64,000 nt of DNA from Pelomonas baiyunensis (GTDB taxonomy: Bacteria; Pseudomonadota; Gammaproteobacteria; Burkholderiales; Burkholderiaceae_C), in the NCBI RefSeq assembly GCF_043555935.1, contig NZ_JBIGIB010000001.1, forward strand, positions 930,001 through 994,000. The letters are read 5' to 3'. The notes beneath the pieces are model-generated. The model was given only the letters and a program-made list of their open reading frames with translations. It was not told the origin of the DNA and made no database searches. The first letter of the stretch is position 1, and each line of letters starts with the position of its first letter. This document shows, one piece after another, positions 54,871-63,708 of this stretch. The translations under genes were made by a program, and so were the position numbers.

Positions 54871-57054
54871 TTACTGCGAGGCCGCCGGGGCTGCAGGGGC
54901 TGCCGATGCCGGTGCATCCATCACCGCGGGCGCGGCCGCACTGGCCGCGGCCACCGGGGCGGCCGCTTGCGGCGCATCGCTGCCGGCGGGCAGGGGCAGC
55001 AGCGGCACGATCAGCAGCGCCACGATGTTGATGATCTTGATCAAGGGGTTCACGGCGGGGCCGGCGGTGTCCTTGTACGGGTCGCCCACGGTGTCGCCGG
55101 TGACGGCGGACTTGTGCGCGTCTCCGCCCTTCTTGTGCAGCACGCCGGAGGCGTCGGTGAAGCCTTCTTCGATCAGTTTCTTGGCGTTGTCCCAGGCGCC
55201 GCCGCCGGTGCACATCGAGATGCCGACGAACAGACCCGTGACGATGGTGCCCATCAGCAGGCCGCCGAGCGCCGCCGGGCCCAGCGTCAGGCCCACGAGG
55301 ATGGGCGCAGCCACGGGCAGCAGCGACGGCACGATCATTTCCTTGATGGCCGCGGTGGTCAGCATGTCGACCGCGGCGCCGTACTCGGGCTTGCGCTTGC
55401 CGGCCATGATGGCGCCGTCGGCGAACTGCTTGCGCACCTCCACCACCACGGCACCGGCGGCACGGCCCACGGCTTCCATGGCCATGGCGCCGAAGAGGTA
55501 GGGAATCAGGCCGCCGATGAAGAGGCCCAGGATCACCTTGTGGTCCGACAGGTCGAAGTTGATGTGCGCGCCACGGGCTTCCAGCGCGTGGGTGTAGTCC
55601 GCAAACAGCACCAACGCGGCGAGGCCGGCGGAGCCGATGGCGTAGCCCTTGGTGACGGCCTTGGTGGTGTTGCCCACGGCGTCCAGCGGGTCGGTCACGT
55701 CGCGCACGGCAGCGGGCAGTTCGGCCATCTCGGCAATGCCGCCGGCGTTGTCGGTGATGGGGCCGTAGGCGTCCAGCGCCACGATGATGCCGGCCATGCT
55801 GAGCATGGAGGTGGCTGCAATCGCAATGCCGTACAGGCCCGCCAGCGCATACGCCGCATAGATGGCCGCGCAGACGAACAGCACCGGCCAGGCGGTGGAC
55901 TTCATGGACACACCCAGGCCGGCAATCACGTTGGTGCCGTGGCCGGTGGTGGAGGCCTGCGCCACGTGCTGCACCGGGTGGTACTGCGTGCCGGTGTAGT
56001 ACTCGGTGATCCAGACCATGGCGGCCGTCAGCACCAGGCCCACCACGCACGCGCCAAACAGCGCCATCGCGTTGGTCTTGGCACCACCGGTCAGCTCCAC
56101 ATCACCCGGGAACATGGCCTTGGTGACGAAGAAAAAGGCGATCAGGCTCAGCACGCCGGCCACGATCAGGCCCTTGTAGAGCGCCGGCATCACGTTCTTC
56201 ATGCCGTCACTGGCCTTCACGAAGAAGCAGCCAATGATGGACGCGATGATGGACACGCCGCCCAGCGCCAGCGGGTACACCACGCCGGCTTGCGCCGACG
56301 TACCCATCACCATGAGCGCACCCAGCGCCATCGCCGCAATCAGCGTGACGGCGTAGGTCTCGAACAGGTCGGCCGCCATGCCGGCGCAGTCGCCGACGTT
56401 GTCGCCCACGTTGTCGGCAATCACGGCCGGGTTGCGGGGGTCGTCTTCCGGGATGCCGGCTTCGACCTTGCCCACCAGGTCGGCGCCCACATCGGCGCCC
56501 TTGGTGAAGATGCCGCCACCCAGGCGGGCGAAGATGGAAATGAGCGATGAGCCGAAGGCCAGGCCGAGCATCGGCTTCAAGGCTGTGCTGTCATGCCCGC
56601 CGCCAATGGCGAGGTAGAAGCCGCCAACGCCCAAGAGGCCCAGGCCCACAACGAGCATGCCGGTGATGGCGCCGCCCTTGAAGGCCACATCCAGTGCCGG
56701 GCCGATGCCCTTGGAGGCAGCCTGCGCGGTGCGCACGTTGGCGCGCACCGAGATGTTCATGCCGATGAAGCCGCAAATGCCCGAGAGCACCGCGCCCACC
56801 ACGAAGCCCACCGCCGTGGTGGTGCCCAGACCCGACACGGCAATTGCGATGGCCAGCACCACGCCAACCATGCCGATCGTGCGGTACTGCCGGCCCAGAT
56901 AGGCCGCCGCGCCTTGCTGGATCGCCGTGGCGATCTCCTGCATGCGGGCATTGCCCGCGTCTTGGCTCAGGATCCAGCTTCGTTGAATGAAGCCATAAAA
57001 AACGGCCGCGAGGCCACAGGCCAGCGCGAAATACAGCGCCATCTCCGTCGACAT
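54871..57054 (-). CDS. hppA: Membrane-bound proton-translocating pyrophosphatase
   Basis: 727 residues with about 15-16 membrane helices; the pyrophosphate-binding motif DVGADLVGKVE and the NVGDNVGDCAGMAADLFETY loop are intact. Lys465 in GNTTKAVTKG marks the potassium-independent, proton-pumping class (alanine at this place marks potassium-dependent enzymes). It uses pyrophosphate hydrolysis to pump H+ across the membrane. The C-terminus has an alanine/proline-rich extension after about residue 690. Ribosome site AGGAG precedes the ATG. Divergent from the soluble pyrophosphatase gene. Confidence 0.95.
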   Translation of the reverse strand: MSTEMALYFALACGLAAVFYGFIQRSWILSQDAGNARMQEIATAIQQGAAAYLGRQYRTIGMVGVVLAIAIAVSGLGTTTAVGFVVGAVLSGICGFIGMNISVRANVRTAQAASKGIGPALDVAFKGGAITGMLVVGLGLLGVGGFYLAIGGGHDSTALKPMLGLAFGSSLISIFARLGGGIFTKGADVGADLVGKVEAGIPEDDPRNPAVIADNVGDNVGDCAGMAADLFETYAVTLIAAMALGALMVMGTSAQAGVVYPLALGGVSIIASIIGCFFVKASDGMKNVMPALYKGLIVAGVLSLIAFFFVTKAMFPGDVELTGGAKTNAMALFGACVVGLVLTAAMVWITEYYTGTQYHPVQHVAQASTTGHGTNVIAGLGVSMKSTAWPVLFVCAAIYAAYALAGLYGIAIAATSMLSMAGIIVALDAYGPITDNAGGIAEMAELPAAVRDVTDPLDAVGNTTKAVTKGYAIGSAGLAALVLFADYTHALEARGAHINFDLSDHKVILGLFIGGLIPYLFGAMAMEAVGRAAGAVVVEVRKQFADGAIMAGKRKPEYGAAVDMLTTAAIKEMIVPSLLPVAAPILVGLTLGPAALGGLLMGTIVTGLFVGISMCTGGGAWDNAKKLIEEGFTDASGVLHKKGGDAHKSAVTGDTVGDPYKDTAGPAVNPLIKIINIVALLIVPLLPLPAGSDAPQAAAPVAAASAAAPAVMDAPASAAPAAPAASQ

Positions 57055-57207
57055 ATAGAAAGTCTCCTCAGGTGCGTGTCATCTGTGGCCCCGAGCGGGC
57101 TGCCGGGGGCCTGCGCGGCGGAGCTTAAGTGCCGACTTCGGCGTGTAAGGGGAGCGTTTACCAGCAAACCTAGAATCGGGGTTTTCCTTAGCACTAGAAC
57201 CACGAGC

Positions 57208-57738
57208 ATGAGCCTGCACAACGTGTCCCCCGGCGCCAAGGCGCCCGACGAGTTCAACGTCATCATCGAGATCCCGATGAACGCCGACCCGATCAAGTAC
57301 GAGGTCGACAAGGAAACCGGCGCGCTGTTCGTCGACCGCTTCCTGACGACGCCGATGTACTACCCCTGCAACTACGGCTACATCCCCCGCACGCTGGCCG
57401 ATGACGGGGACCCGGTGGACGTGCTCGTGATCACCCCGTTCGCGCTGCAGCCCGGCGTGGTGGTGACCTGCCGGCCGCTGGGCGTGCTGATGATGGACGA
57501 CGAAGCCGGCGGCGACGCCAAGCTGCTGGCCGTGCCTACCAGCAAGATCCTGCCGATGTACGACCACTGGCAGCAGATCGAAGACGTGAACCCGGCCCGC
57601 CGCGCGGCCATTCAGCACTTCTTCGAGCACTACAAGGACCTGGAAAAGGGCAAGTGGGTCAAGGTCAAGGGCTGGGAAGGCGTGGACGCCGCCAAGCGCG
57701 AGATCACCGAAGGCATGGCCAACTTCGCCAAGGCCTGA
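57208..57738 (+). CDS. ppa: Soluble inorganic pyrophosphatase (family I)
   Basis: 176 residues. Family I landmarks: NVIIEIPMNADPIKYEVDK, YYPCNYGYIPRTLADDGDPVDVLV (the DGDPxD metal site) and YDHWQQIEDVN. It removes pyrophosphate to drive biosynthesis. Divergent from hppA across 153 bases, so two enzymes that compete for pyrophosphate are side by side. A strong intrinsic terminator follows. Confidence 0.97.
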   Translation: MSLHNVSPGAKAPDEFNVIIEIPMNADPIKYEVDKETGALFVDRFLTTPMYYPCNYGYIPRTLADDGDPVDVLVITPFALQPGVVVTCRPLGVLMMDDEAGGDAKLLAVPTSKILPMYDHWQQIEDVNPARRAAIQHFFEHYKDLEKGKWVKVKGWEGVDAAKREITEGMANFAKA

Positions 57739-57763
57739 TCGGCACCCAAGCCGAGCCCGCTGT

Positions 57764-57795
57764 CAAAACGCCGCATTCGCGGCGTTTTGTTTTTT
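57764..57795 (+). terminator. Intrinsic terminator after ppa
   Basis: CAAAACGCCGC-ATTC-GCGGCGTTTTG followed by six T. The A-rich left arm gives a T-rich run on the reverse strand too, so it can also end the convergent DUF482 gene, whose stop overlaps it. Confidence 0.92.
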
Positions 57796-58945
57796 AAGGG
57801 CCCGTGGGCGGCGCTTTGAACGGCCCGTGCTCGTTCAACTCGCCCAGATAGCCGGCCATGGCCTCACCCTCCCGGGCCAGGAAGTCGTTGACCGCGTCGG
57901 CAAACGACGGGTGCGCCAGCCAGTGGCTGGACGCGGTGGGCGTGGGCATCAGGCCCCGCGCCATCTTGTGCTCGCCCTGCGCGCCGCCCTCGAAGCGTTG
58001 ATACCCATGGGCGATGCACCAAGCCAGCGGCTGGTAGTAGCAGGCGTCGAAGTGCAGGTTGGGAATGTGCTCTGTCGCGCCCCAATACCGGCCGAACGCG
58101 GCCCGCCGTGCCGGGTCCAGCGCGATCAGCGACGCCGCCACGCGTTCGCCGCCTCGCCGGGCGGTGAACATCAGCCAGTGCTCGGGCATGTCGGCCGCCA
58201 TGCGGGCAAAGAAGTTGCGGCTGAGGTAGGGCGTGCTGCGGTGCTCGCGGTAGGTCTGCTGGTAGCAGCGGTAGAAGTAGTCCCAGTCGTCCGCCGTGAT
58301 GGCGGCGCCCTCCAGGGCCTCGAACACCACGCCAGCTTCGCGCACGCGGCGCTGCTCTTGCTGGATTTTTTTGCGCTTGTCGCGCTGCAGCCGCGCGAGG
58401 TAGGCCGTGAAGTCCGCATCACCGTCGGCCGTCCAGTGGAACTGCACGCCGGCCCGAGGCAAGCAGCCGGCGCCGGCCAGAGCAGCCTGGTCCGCAGCGT
58501 CGCCGAACAGCACGTGCAGCGATGATGCTTGGGTCTCGTTGGCCAACCCGCGCAGCGCCTGGGCCAGCAGGGCCCTCGCATCGTCGTCCACCGCGAGCAG
58601 CCGGCTGCCGGGCACTGGTGTGAAGGGCACGGCCACCAGCAGCTTGGGGTAGTAGCGCAGGCCGTGGCGGCGGTAGGCGTCGGCCCAGGCCCAGTCGAAC
58701 ACGTACTCGCCGTAGGAGTGGCTCTTCAGCCACGCCGGGCAGGCCGCCAGCAATGCATCGCCGTCCCACGCGCTCAGAAACATCGGCTGCCAGCCGGTGT
58801 CGGCCGTGGCGGAGCCCGAGTCGTGCACCGCCTGCAGGTACTCGTGGCGCATGAAGGGGGTGGGGTGTGGCGAGCGGGCCAGCAAGGCGTTCCAGGCCTC
58901 GCGGGGCAGGGCGGCGGGAGAGTCGTCGACGCGAAGGGTGGGCAT
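57794..58945 (-). CDS. DUF482/peptidogalycan-type GNAT-fold protein
   Basis: 383 residues from the ATG at 58945 (58972 is an alternative). Pattern: PTPFMRHEYLQAVHDSGS, SHSYGEYVFDWAWADAYRRHGLRYYPKL, RLQRDKRKKIQQEQRRV and FDACYYQPLAWCIAHG, typical of the DUF482 family (COG3146), which has two GNAT-like halves related to FemAB and is annotated N-acetyltransferase-like. Substrate unknown. Divergent from nadE. Confidence 0.88.
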   Translation of the reverse strand: MPTLRVDDSPAALPREAWNALLARSPHPTPFMRHEYLQAVHDSGSATADTGWQPMFLSAWDGDALLAACPAWLKSHSYGEYVFDWAWADAYRRHGLRYYPKLLVAVPFTPVPGSRLLAVDDDARALLAQALRGLANETQASSLHVLFGDAADQAALAGAGCLPRAGVQFHWTADGDADFTAYLARLQRDKRKKIQQEQRRVREAGVVFEALEGAAITADDWDYFYRCYQQTYREHRSTPYLSRNFFARMAADMPEHWLMFTARRGGERVAASLIALDPARRAAFGRYWGATEHIPNLHFDACYYQPLAWCIAHGYQRFEGGAQGEHKMARGLMPTPTASSHWLAHPSFADAVNDFLAREGEAMAGYLGELNEHGPFKAPPTGP

Positions 58946-59052
58946 GGGGCGTATTGGAAGGGCTCCGGGCAATCACGGCAAAACCCGGGGCTTCTGCATG
59001 ACGTGGGCTCCGCGCGCCGCGCAGGGGCTGGCTTGATGGCAGGATGCAGCCC

Positions 59053-61047
59053 ATGCGTTTTGACAACCTCTACAGCCACGACTTCGCCCGCCTGGCCGTG
59101 GGCCTGCCCCTGTGCCGCGTGGCCGACCCGGCCTTCAATGCCGCGCAAACCATTGCCTTGCTGAAGCAGGCGGCGGAAGACGGCGCGGCGGTGGTGGCCT
59201 TCCCGGAGTTGGGCCTGTCGGCCTACACCTGTGACGACCTTTTCCACCAGCGCGCGTTGCTGGACAGCTGCGAGGCCGCCTTGGCGCAGGTGATGGCCGC
59301 CACCGCGGAGGTGCCGACACTGGCGGTGGTGGGCATGCCGCTGCGGGTGGAGCAGCGGCTGTTCAACTGCGCCGTGGTGCTGCAACGCGGGCGCATCTTG
59401 GGCGTGGTGCCCAAGACCTTCCTGCCCAACTACGGCGAGTTCTACGAGGCGCGCCAGTTCGCGTCGGGGGAGGAGGCCACCGTCAGCAGCGTGACGCTGC
59501 TGGGCCAGGTCGTGCCGTTCGGCAGCCGCCAGATCTTCACCGCCACCGACCTGCCGCTGCTGCGCCTGCACGTGGAAATCTGCGAGGACGTGTGGACGCC
59601 CATCCCGCCGTCCTCCTTCGCGGCGCTGGCCGGCGCGACGGTGTTGGTGAACTTGTCGGCCTCCAACGTCGTCATCGGCAAGGCGGGCTACCGCCGTCAG
59701 CTCGTGTCGCAGCAATCCGCGCGCTGCCTGGCGGCGTACGTTTATTCGTCAGCCGGGCCCGGCGAGTCGACCACCGACCTGGCCTGGGACGGTCAGGCGC
59801 TGGTGTGCGAGAACGGCGAGCTGCTGGTGGAGTCCGAGCGTTTTCAGCGCCGCTCGCAGCTGGTGACGGCGGATGTGGACCTGGAACGCCTGGCCCGCGA
59901 GCGCATGCGGCAGACGAGCTTCGGGCAGTCCGTGCGGCTGCATGCCGCGCAGCTGAGTGGCTTCCGTGACGCGAGCTTCACGCTGAACCTGGCGCTTGAC
60001 CAGCCGTTGCCGCTGCGCCGGCGCGTGGAGCGCTTTCCCTATGTGCCGGCCGACGCCAGCCGCCGCGACGAGCGCTGCCAGGAGGTCTACAACATCCAGG
60101 TGCAGGGCCTCACCCAACGCCTGGCCTCCAGCGGCATTCAGAAGCTCGTGGTGGGCATCTCCGGCGGGCTGGACTCGACCCACGCGCTGCTGGTGGCCGC
60201 GCGGGCCATGGACGCCCTGGGCCTGCCGCGCATGAACATCGTTGGCGTGACCATGCCCGGCTTTGCCACCGGCGAGCGCACGCGCCAGCAGGCGCTGCGG
60301 CTGATGGCCACCGTGGGCTGCGAGGCGCGCGAGATCGACATCCGGCCGAGCTGCGTGCAAATGCTGCAGGACATCGGCCACCCGCACCGCGAGGACGCGC
60401 CCGTCTACGACATCACTTTCGAGAACGTGCAGGCTGGCGAGCGCACCAGCCACCTGTTCCGCCTGGCCAACCTGACCGGCGGCCTCGTGCTGGGCACGGG
60501 GGATTTGTCTGAACTGGCGCTGGGCTGGTGCACCTACGGCGTGGGCGACCACATGTCGCACTACAACGTGAACGCCAGCGTGCCCAAGACGCTGATCCAG
60601 CACTTGGTGCGCTGGGTGGCCGAAACGGGCCAGCTGGGCGAGGGCACTGACGCGCAGGTGCTGCGCGACATCCTGGACACCGAGATCAGCCCCGAGCTGA
60701 TTCCTGGCAGCCTTCAAAGCACCGAGGCCACGGTGGGCGCCTACGCGCTGCAAGACTTCAACCTCTTCTACACGCTGCGCCACGGCTACGCGCCGGCCAA
60801 GATTGCCTTCCTGGCCCGCCATGCGTGGACCGAGGTCTACGCGCTGGGCGAGATCAAGCGCGTGCTGCGCATCTTCGTGCAGCGATTCTTCAAAGGTAGC
60901 CAGTTCAAGCGCAGTTGCGTGCCCAACGCGCCCAAGGTGGGCAGCGGCGGCTCACTCTCGCCGCGCGGCGACTGGCGCGCCCCGAGCGATTCCGAAGCGG
61001 CCGTGTGGCTGGCCGATCTGGATCGCATCCCGGACGAACATGCTTAA
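59053..61047 (+). CDS. nadE: Glutamine-dependent NAD+ synthetase
   Basis: 664 residues from the ATG at 59053 (AGGA eight bases upstream; an ATG at 59044 is an alternative). N-terminal nitrilase-type glutaminase domain with catalytic Cys177 in HVEICEDVWTP and the Lys in PKTFLPNY, then an ATP-pyrophosphatase domain with SGGLDSTHAL. It makes NAD+ from deamido-NAD using glutamine. Only 33 bases separate it from glnB, as commonly seen in betaproteobacteria. Confidence 0.96.
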   Translation: MRFDNLYSHDFARLAVGLPLCRVADPAFNAAQTIALLKQAAEDGAAVVAFPELGLSAYTCDDLFHQRALLDSCEAALAQVMAATAEVPTLAVVGMPLRVEQRLFNCAVVLQRGRILGVVPKTFLPNYGEFYEARQFASGEEATVSSVTLLGQVVPFGSRQIFTATDLPLLRLHVEICEDVWTPIPPSSFAALAGATVLVNLSASNVVIGKAGYRRQLVSQQSARCLAAYVYSSAGPGESTTDLAWDGQALVCENGELLVESERFQRRSQLVTADVDLERLARERMRQTSFGQSVRLHAAQLSGFRDASFTLNLALDQPLPLRRRVERFPYVPADASRRDERCQEVYNIQVQGLTQRLASSGIQKLVVGISGGLDSTHALLVAARAMDALGLPRMNIVGVTMPGFATGERTRQQALRLMATVGCEAREIDIRPSCVQMLQDIGHPHREDAPVYDITFENVQAGERTSHLFRLANLTGGLVLGTGDLSELALGWCTYGVGDHMSHYNVNASVPKTLIQHLVRWVAETGQLGEGTDAQVLRDILDTEISPELIPGSLQSTEATVGAYALQDFNLFYTLRHGYAPAKIAFLARHAWTEVYALGEIKRVLRIFVQRFFKGSQFKRSCVPNAPKVGSGGSLSPRGDWRAPSDSEAAVWLADLDRIPDEHA

Positions 61048-61080
61048 ATCGACCTCAGTCAAAACCAGGAGCCCCGCCCC

Positions 61081-61419
61081 ATGAAGCAGATCACCGCCAT
61101 CATCAAACCCTTCAAGCTCGACGAAGTGCGCGAAGCGCTGGCCGAAGTGGGCGCGTCGGGCCTGACCGTCACGGAAGTGAAGGGCTTTGGCCGCCAGAAG
61201 GGCCACACCGAGCTCTACCGCGGCGCCGAATACGTGGTCGACTTCCTGCCCAAGGTGAAGGTGGAAGTGGTGGTGAAGGATGAAGACGTGGATCGCTGCA
61301 TCGATGCCATCCTGAAGGCCGCCAAGACCGGCAAGATCGGCGACGGCAAGATCTTCGTGGTGCCCGTGGAGCAGGTCATCCGCATCCGCACCGGCGAGAC
61401 GGACGAAGCTGCCGTTTGA
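61081..61419 (+). CDS. glnB: Nitrogen regulatory protein P-II (GlnB)
   Basis: 112 residues. Tyr51 in RGAEYVVDF is the uridylylation site; Asp at residue 54 and KGHTELYRG favour GlnB over GlnK, which usually has Asn54. It reports 2-oxoglutarate and energy state to NtrB, GlnE and other targets; ntrB, ntrC and glnA lie 38-41 kb upstream in this window. The ribosome site AGGAG is clear. A short hairpin (ACGGCC/GGCCGT) follows at 61431-61449. Confidence 0.96.
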   Translation: MKQITAIIKPFKLDEVREALAEVGASGLTVTEVKGFGRQKGHTELYRGAEYVVDFLPKVKVEVVVKDEDVDRCIDAILKAAKTGKIGDGKIFVVPVEQVIRIRTGETDEAAV

Positions 61420-61483
61420 TCACCTTTTGACGGCCGGTTGACGGCCGTTTGACATGGCGAGCGCTGGAGCGCCGTCCGGCGTT

Positions 61484-61861
61484 TCAGCGCAGGTGCTGCC
61501 AAACGGCAGCGCCCCAGATGCCGCCCGCCAGCAGCAGCGCCATCAGCACCGCGGCGCTGGCGATGTCTTTGGCGCGCTTGGACAGCTCGTGCCGCTCGAA
61601 CGACACGCGGTCCACCACGGCCTCGACCGCCGAGTTGAGCAACTCCACGATCAACACGATCAGGAGCGAACCCAGCAGCAGCGCCGCCTGTTCCCAGGTC
61701 TTGGCCAGCCAGTAGGTCAAAGGCGCAGCCACGATGCAGAGCCAGGTTTCCTGGCGGAAGGCGCTCTCGCCGGTGTAGGCGGCCTTCAAGCCCGCCCAGG
61801 AATAACCGGCCGCGTGAATGATGCGGTCCAGGCCGGTGCGGCCCTTGTGCGGGTTGGTCAT
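61484..61861 (-). CDS. dgkA: Diacylglycerol kinase, DgkA type
   Basis: 125 residues from the ATG at 61861, with three membrane helices and the signature ELLNSAVEAVVDRVS near residue 70-85. It phosphorylates diacylglycerol at the inner membrane to recycle lipid. The start overlaps the RDD gene's stop by 4 bases; longer in-frame readings through the RDD region are not credible. Confidence 0.93.
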   Translation of the reverse strand: MTNPHKGRTGLDRIIHAAGYSWAGLKAAYTGESAFRQETWLCIVAAPLTYWLAKTWEQAALLLGSLLIVLIVELLNSAVEAVVDRVSFERHELSKRAKDIASAAVLMALLLAGGIWGAAVWQHLR

Positions 61862-62370
61862 GAACGGATGGGAAGCTGGGTGATGACGCGGGTGCGGCAG
61901 ATCACATCGTGCAGGAACTGGCGCTGCGGGTGCAGCCGGGCCACCAGCAAATAGGCTGCGATGCCGCCGAGCAGGCAGCCGATGATCGCACCGCCGCCGT
62001 GCAAGTCGAATGCAGAAACACTGGCCAAGGCGGGCAGAAACCACAACCAGCTCAACAAGTAGCGCACGGTGGCTTGGGGCCAGCGCAGCGGTTGTCCGTC
62101 CTCCGTGACCACACGCAAGTGCCAGGTCTTCATGGCCAGCGTTTGGCCGGAGCGCGTCCAGAAGCCAATGAAGTACGCCGCCAGCACGAGAAACAGCGTG
62201 ATGGCCATGCCCGTGCGGCCTTGCATCGCGTGCTGTTGGCGGGTCAGCACGCTGTAGAGAAAGCCGCTGAAGAACACCACGCCGAACAGCAGCACGCCGT
62301 CGTACAGAAACGCGGCAAAGCGCCGCGCGAGGCCCGGCGGCGTCGTCGGAACCACGGCGGCCAGCGTCAT
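61858..62370 (-). CDS. RDD-family membrane protein
   Basis: 170 residues with four membrane segments. Begins with LARRFAAFLYDGVLLFG, the RDD-domain pattern (RR..D), then GQTLAMKTWHLRVVTEDG, typical of the family. RDD proteins may act as ion or small-molecule transporters; function here is unknown. Overlaps its neighbours by 4 bases on both sides. Confidence 0.88.
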   Translation of the reverse strand: MTLAAVVPTTPPGLARRFAAFLYDGVLLFGVVFFSGFLYSVLTRQQHAMQGRTGMAITLFLVLAAYFIGFWTRSGQTLAMKTWHLRVVTEDGQPLRWPQATVRYLLSWLWFLPALASVSAFDLHGGGAIIGCLLGGIAAYLLVARLHPQRQFLHDVICRTRVITQLPIRS

Positions 62371-63224
62371 GGCCGTTCGGGTGTCGCTTGGGGGGCCTTG
62401 AGCGACTTGGGCAGCAGCGTCTTGGGGTCCACCAACGCCGGGTCTGCCACCACCTTGGATTCGCCCGCCGCATGGTGGCTGGGCAAGGCGAGGCCCCGGG
62501 TGATCAACACCGTTGTGGCGCCGGGTTTGGCTTGAACCAAGCTGCCCGCCACCGCCACGGGCACCACGATCTTGGGTGCGGCCGGCACGGTGTTGGACTT
62601 GGTGCTGGCGTTGGCGAGCGGATTGGCTGCCGCGCCGGGGGCCTTGGCTTGGGCTTGGGCGGCCCGACGCGCTGCCGCCTTGTCCGCCAGTTCTTGGCGT
62701 TTTTCGGCGGGCAGGGCCAGGTATTCCTCCCACTTGGCTTGGCGCTGATCGGCGCCTACCTGTTGTGCGACCTGGAAGGTGACGCGCGCATCGGTGCGCT
62801 CGGCCGGGCTGAGGCGCGCCCAGTCCCGCATGCGTTCGTGAAGCCGTGTGAGTTCAGCCGGCGGCAAGGCGGCGAGCCGTGGGGTGGTGCTCAGCCACTT
62901 GCTGCGCTGGTTGGCACTGAGGTGGTCCCAGTCCTGGGCCAGCGGTGCCAGCAGGCTGCGCTGCGCAGGGTTGAGCGCCTGCCAGGTGGGAGCTGGCGCC
63001 AACGCCGACACGGCCGGCAATGCGGCGGGTGAGGGGCGGGCGGCCAAGGGGGTGGGGGCTGCTGCGGAAGGCACGGCCGGCGCACTGGCGCTGGCGCCCT
63101 CAGGCGCGGAGGCGGCGTCATTGGCCTGCGCGAAAGCAGAAAACCCTGCGGCGCTGAGCAGCAAGGTCAGGAAGCAAGGCAGGGCGATTGCCGCAGGCGA
63201 CTTGGCGGCTCGAGTCATGGGCAT
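62367..63224 (-). CDS. Exported DUF3106-family protein
   Basis: 285 residues from the ATG at 63224. Signal sequence (about 14-33), a low-complexity alanine/serine/proline stretch, then the DUF3106 domain (about 80-160) with WQALNPAQRSLLAPLAQDWD and repeats of an LSxxxRxKW pattern. The family is found in betaproteobacteria next to an ECF sigma gene and a DUF3619 gene, as here. Function unknown; the arrangement resembles a sigma factor with envelope-stress components. Confidence 0.85.
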   Translation of the reverse strand: MPMTRAAKSPAAIALPCFLTLLLSAAGFSAFAQANDAASAPEGASASAPAVPSAAAPTPLAARPSPAALPAVSALAPAPTWQALNPAQRSLLAPLAQDWDHLSANQRSKWLSTTPRLAALPPAELTRLHERMRDWARLSPAERTDARVTFQVAQQVGADQRQAKWEEYLALPAEKRQELADKAAARRAAQAQAKAPGAAANPLANASTKSNTVPAAPKIVVPVAVAGSLVQAKPGATTVLITRGLALPSHHAAGESKVVADPALVDPKTLLPKSLKAPQATPERP

Positions 63225-63228
63225 CCGG

Positions 63229-63708
63229 TCATTCTTGTCCGTCCCGCAGGAATTCCGCGAAACCCGGGTCGCGGAAGGCATCCGGCGGCAGTTGGTCACT
63301 CAGCAAGGCCGTGTCCACTTCACCGGCCGCCACGATTTGCTGGTGCAGGCGGCTTTGCTGCATCAACACGAGGCCGGCCAGCAGGGCCAGCAGGGGCAGG
63401 GCAGAAATCAGCTTGGCCCACAGGCCGCGTTCGTCACCTGCGGGGCGGCCTGCACCACCTTGCAGCGCGAGCGTGGCGCCCATTTGCACCGTGGTGGTGC
63501 TCGATGCGGCAGCGGCCACGTGAGCCTGGGCGGCGCGGGCTTGGGCGGCGCGTTGCAGCGCCTGCTCACGGGCGAATCGCAAGCGTTCCGTCACATCGTG
63601 GGGCAATGCGGCCTGTTGCTCGCTCAAGTGCGCGGCAACGCGGCGGCCGAATTCGGAAACGCGGGTTTCCAGAACGTCCTCGCGGGTGGTGTGGTTCGAC
63701 TTGTTCAT
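63229..63708 (-). CDS. DUF3619-family membrane protein, putative sigma-factor partner
   Basis: 159 residues: a soluble helical N-terminus (1-90), one membrane segment near 99-115 (LISALPLLALLAGLVLM) and a short periplasmic end. Encoded directly after the ECF sigma gene with a 4-base overlap, the layout of an anti-sigma factor, and the topology fits; the sequence is not that of classical RseA, so this role is inferred. DUF3106 follows after 4 bases. Confidence 0.83.
   Translation of the reverse strand: MNKSNHTTREDVLETRVSEFGRRVAAHLSEQQAALPHDVTERLRFAREQALQRAAQARAAQAHVAAAASSTTTVQMGATLALQGGAGRPAGDERGLWAKLISALPLLALLAGLVLMQQSRLHQQIVAAGEVDTALLSDQLPPDAFRDPGFAEFLRDGQE

Noticed and set aside
61431..61449. 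Hairpin after glnB considered as an intrinsic terminator
   Set aside because: The stem is only 6 base pairs and no T-tract follows; it is mentioned with glnB but not listed as a terminator.
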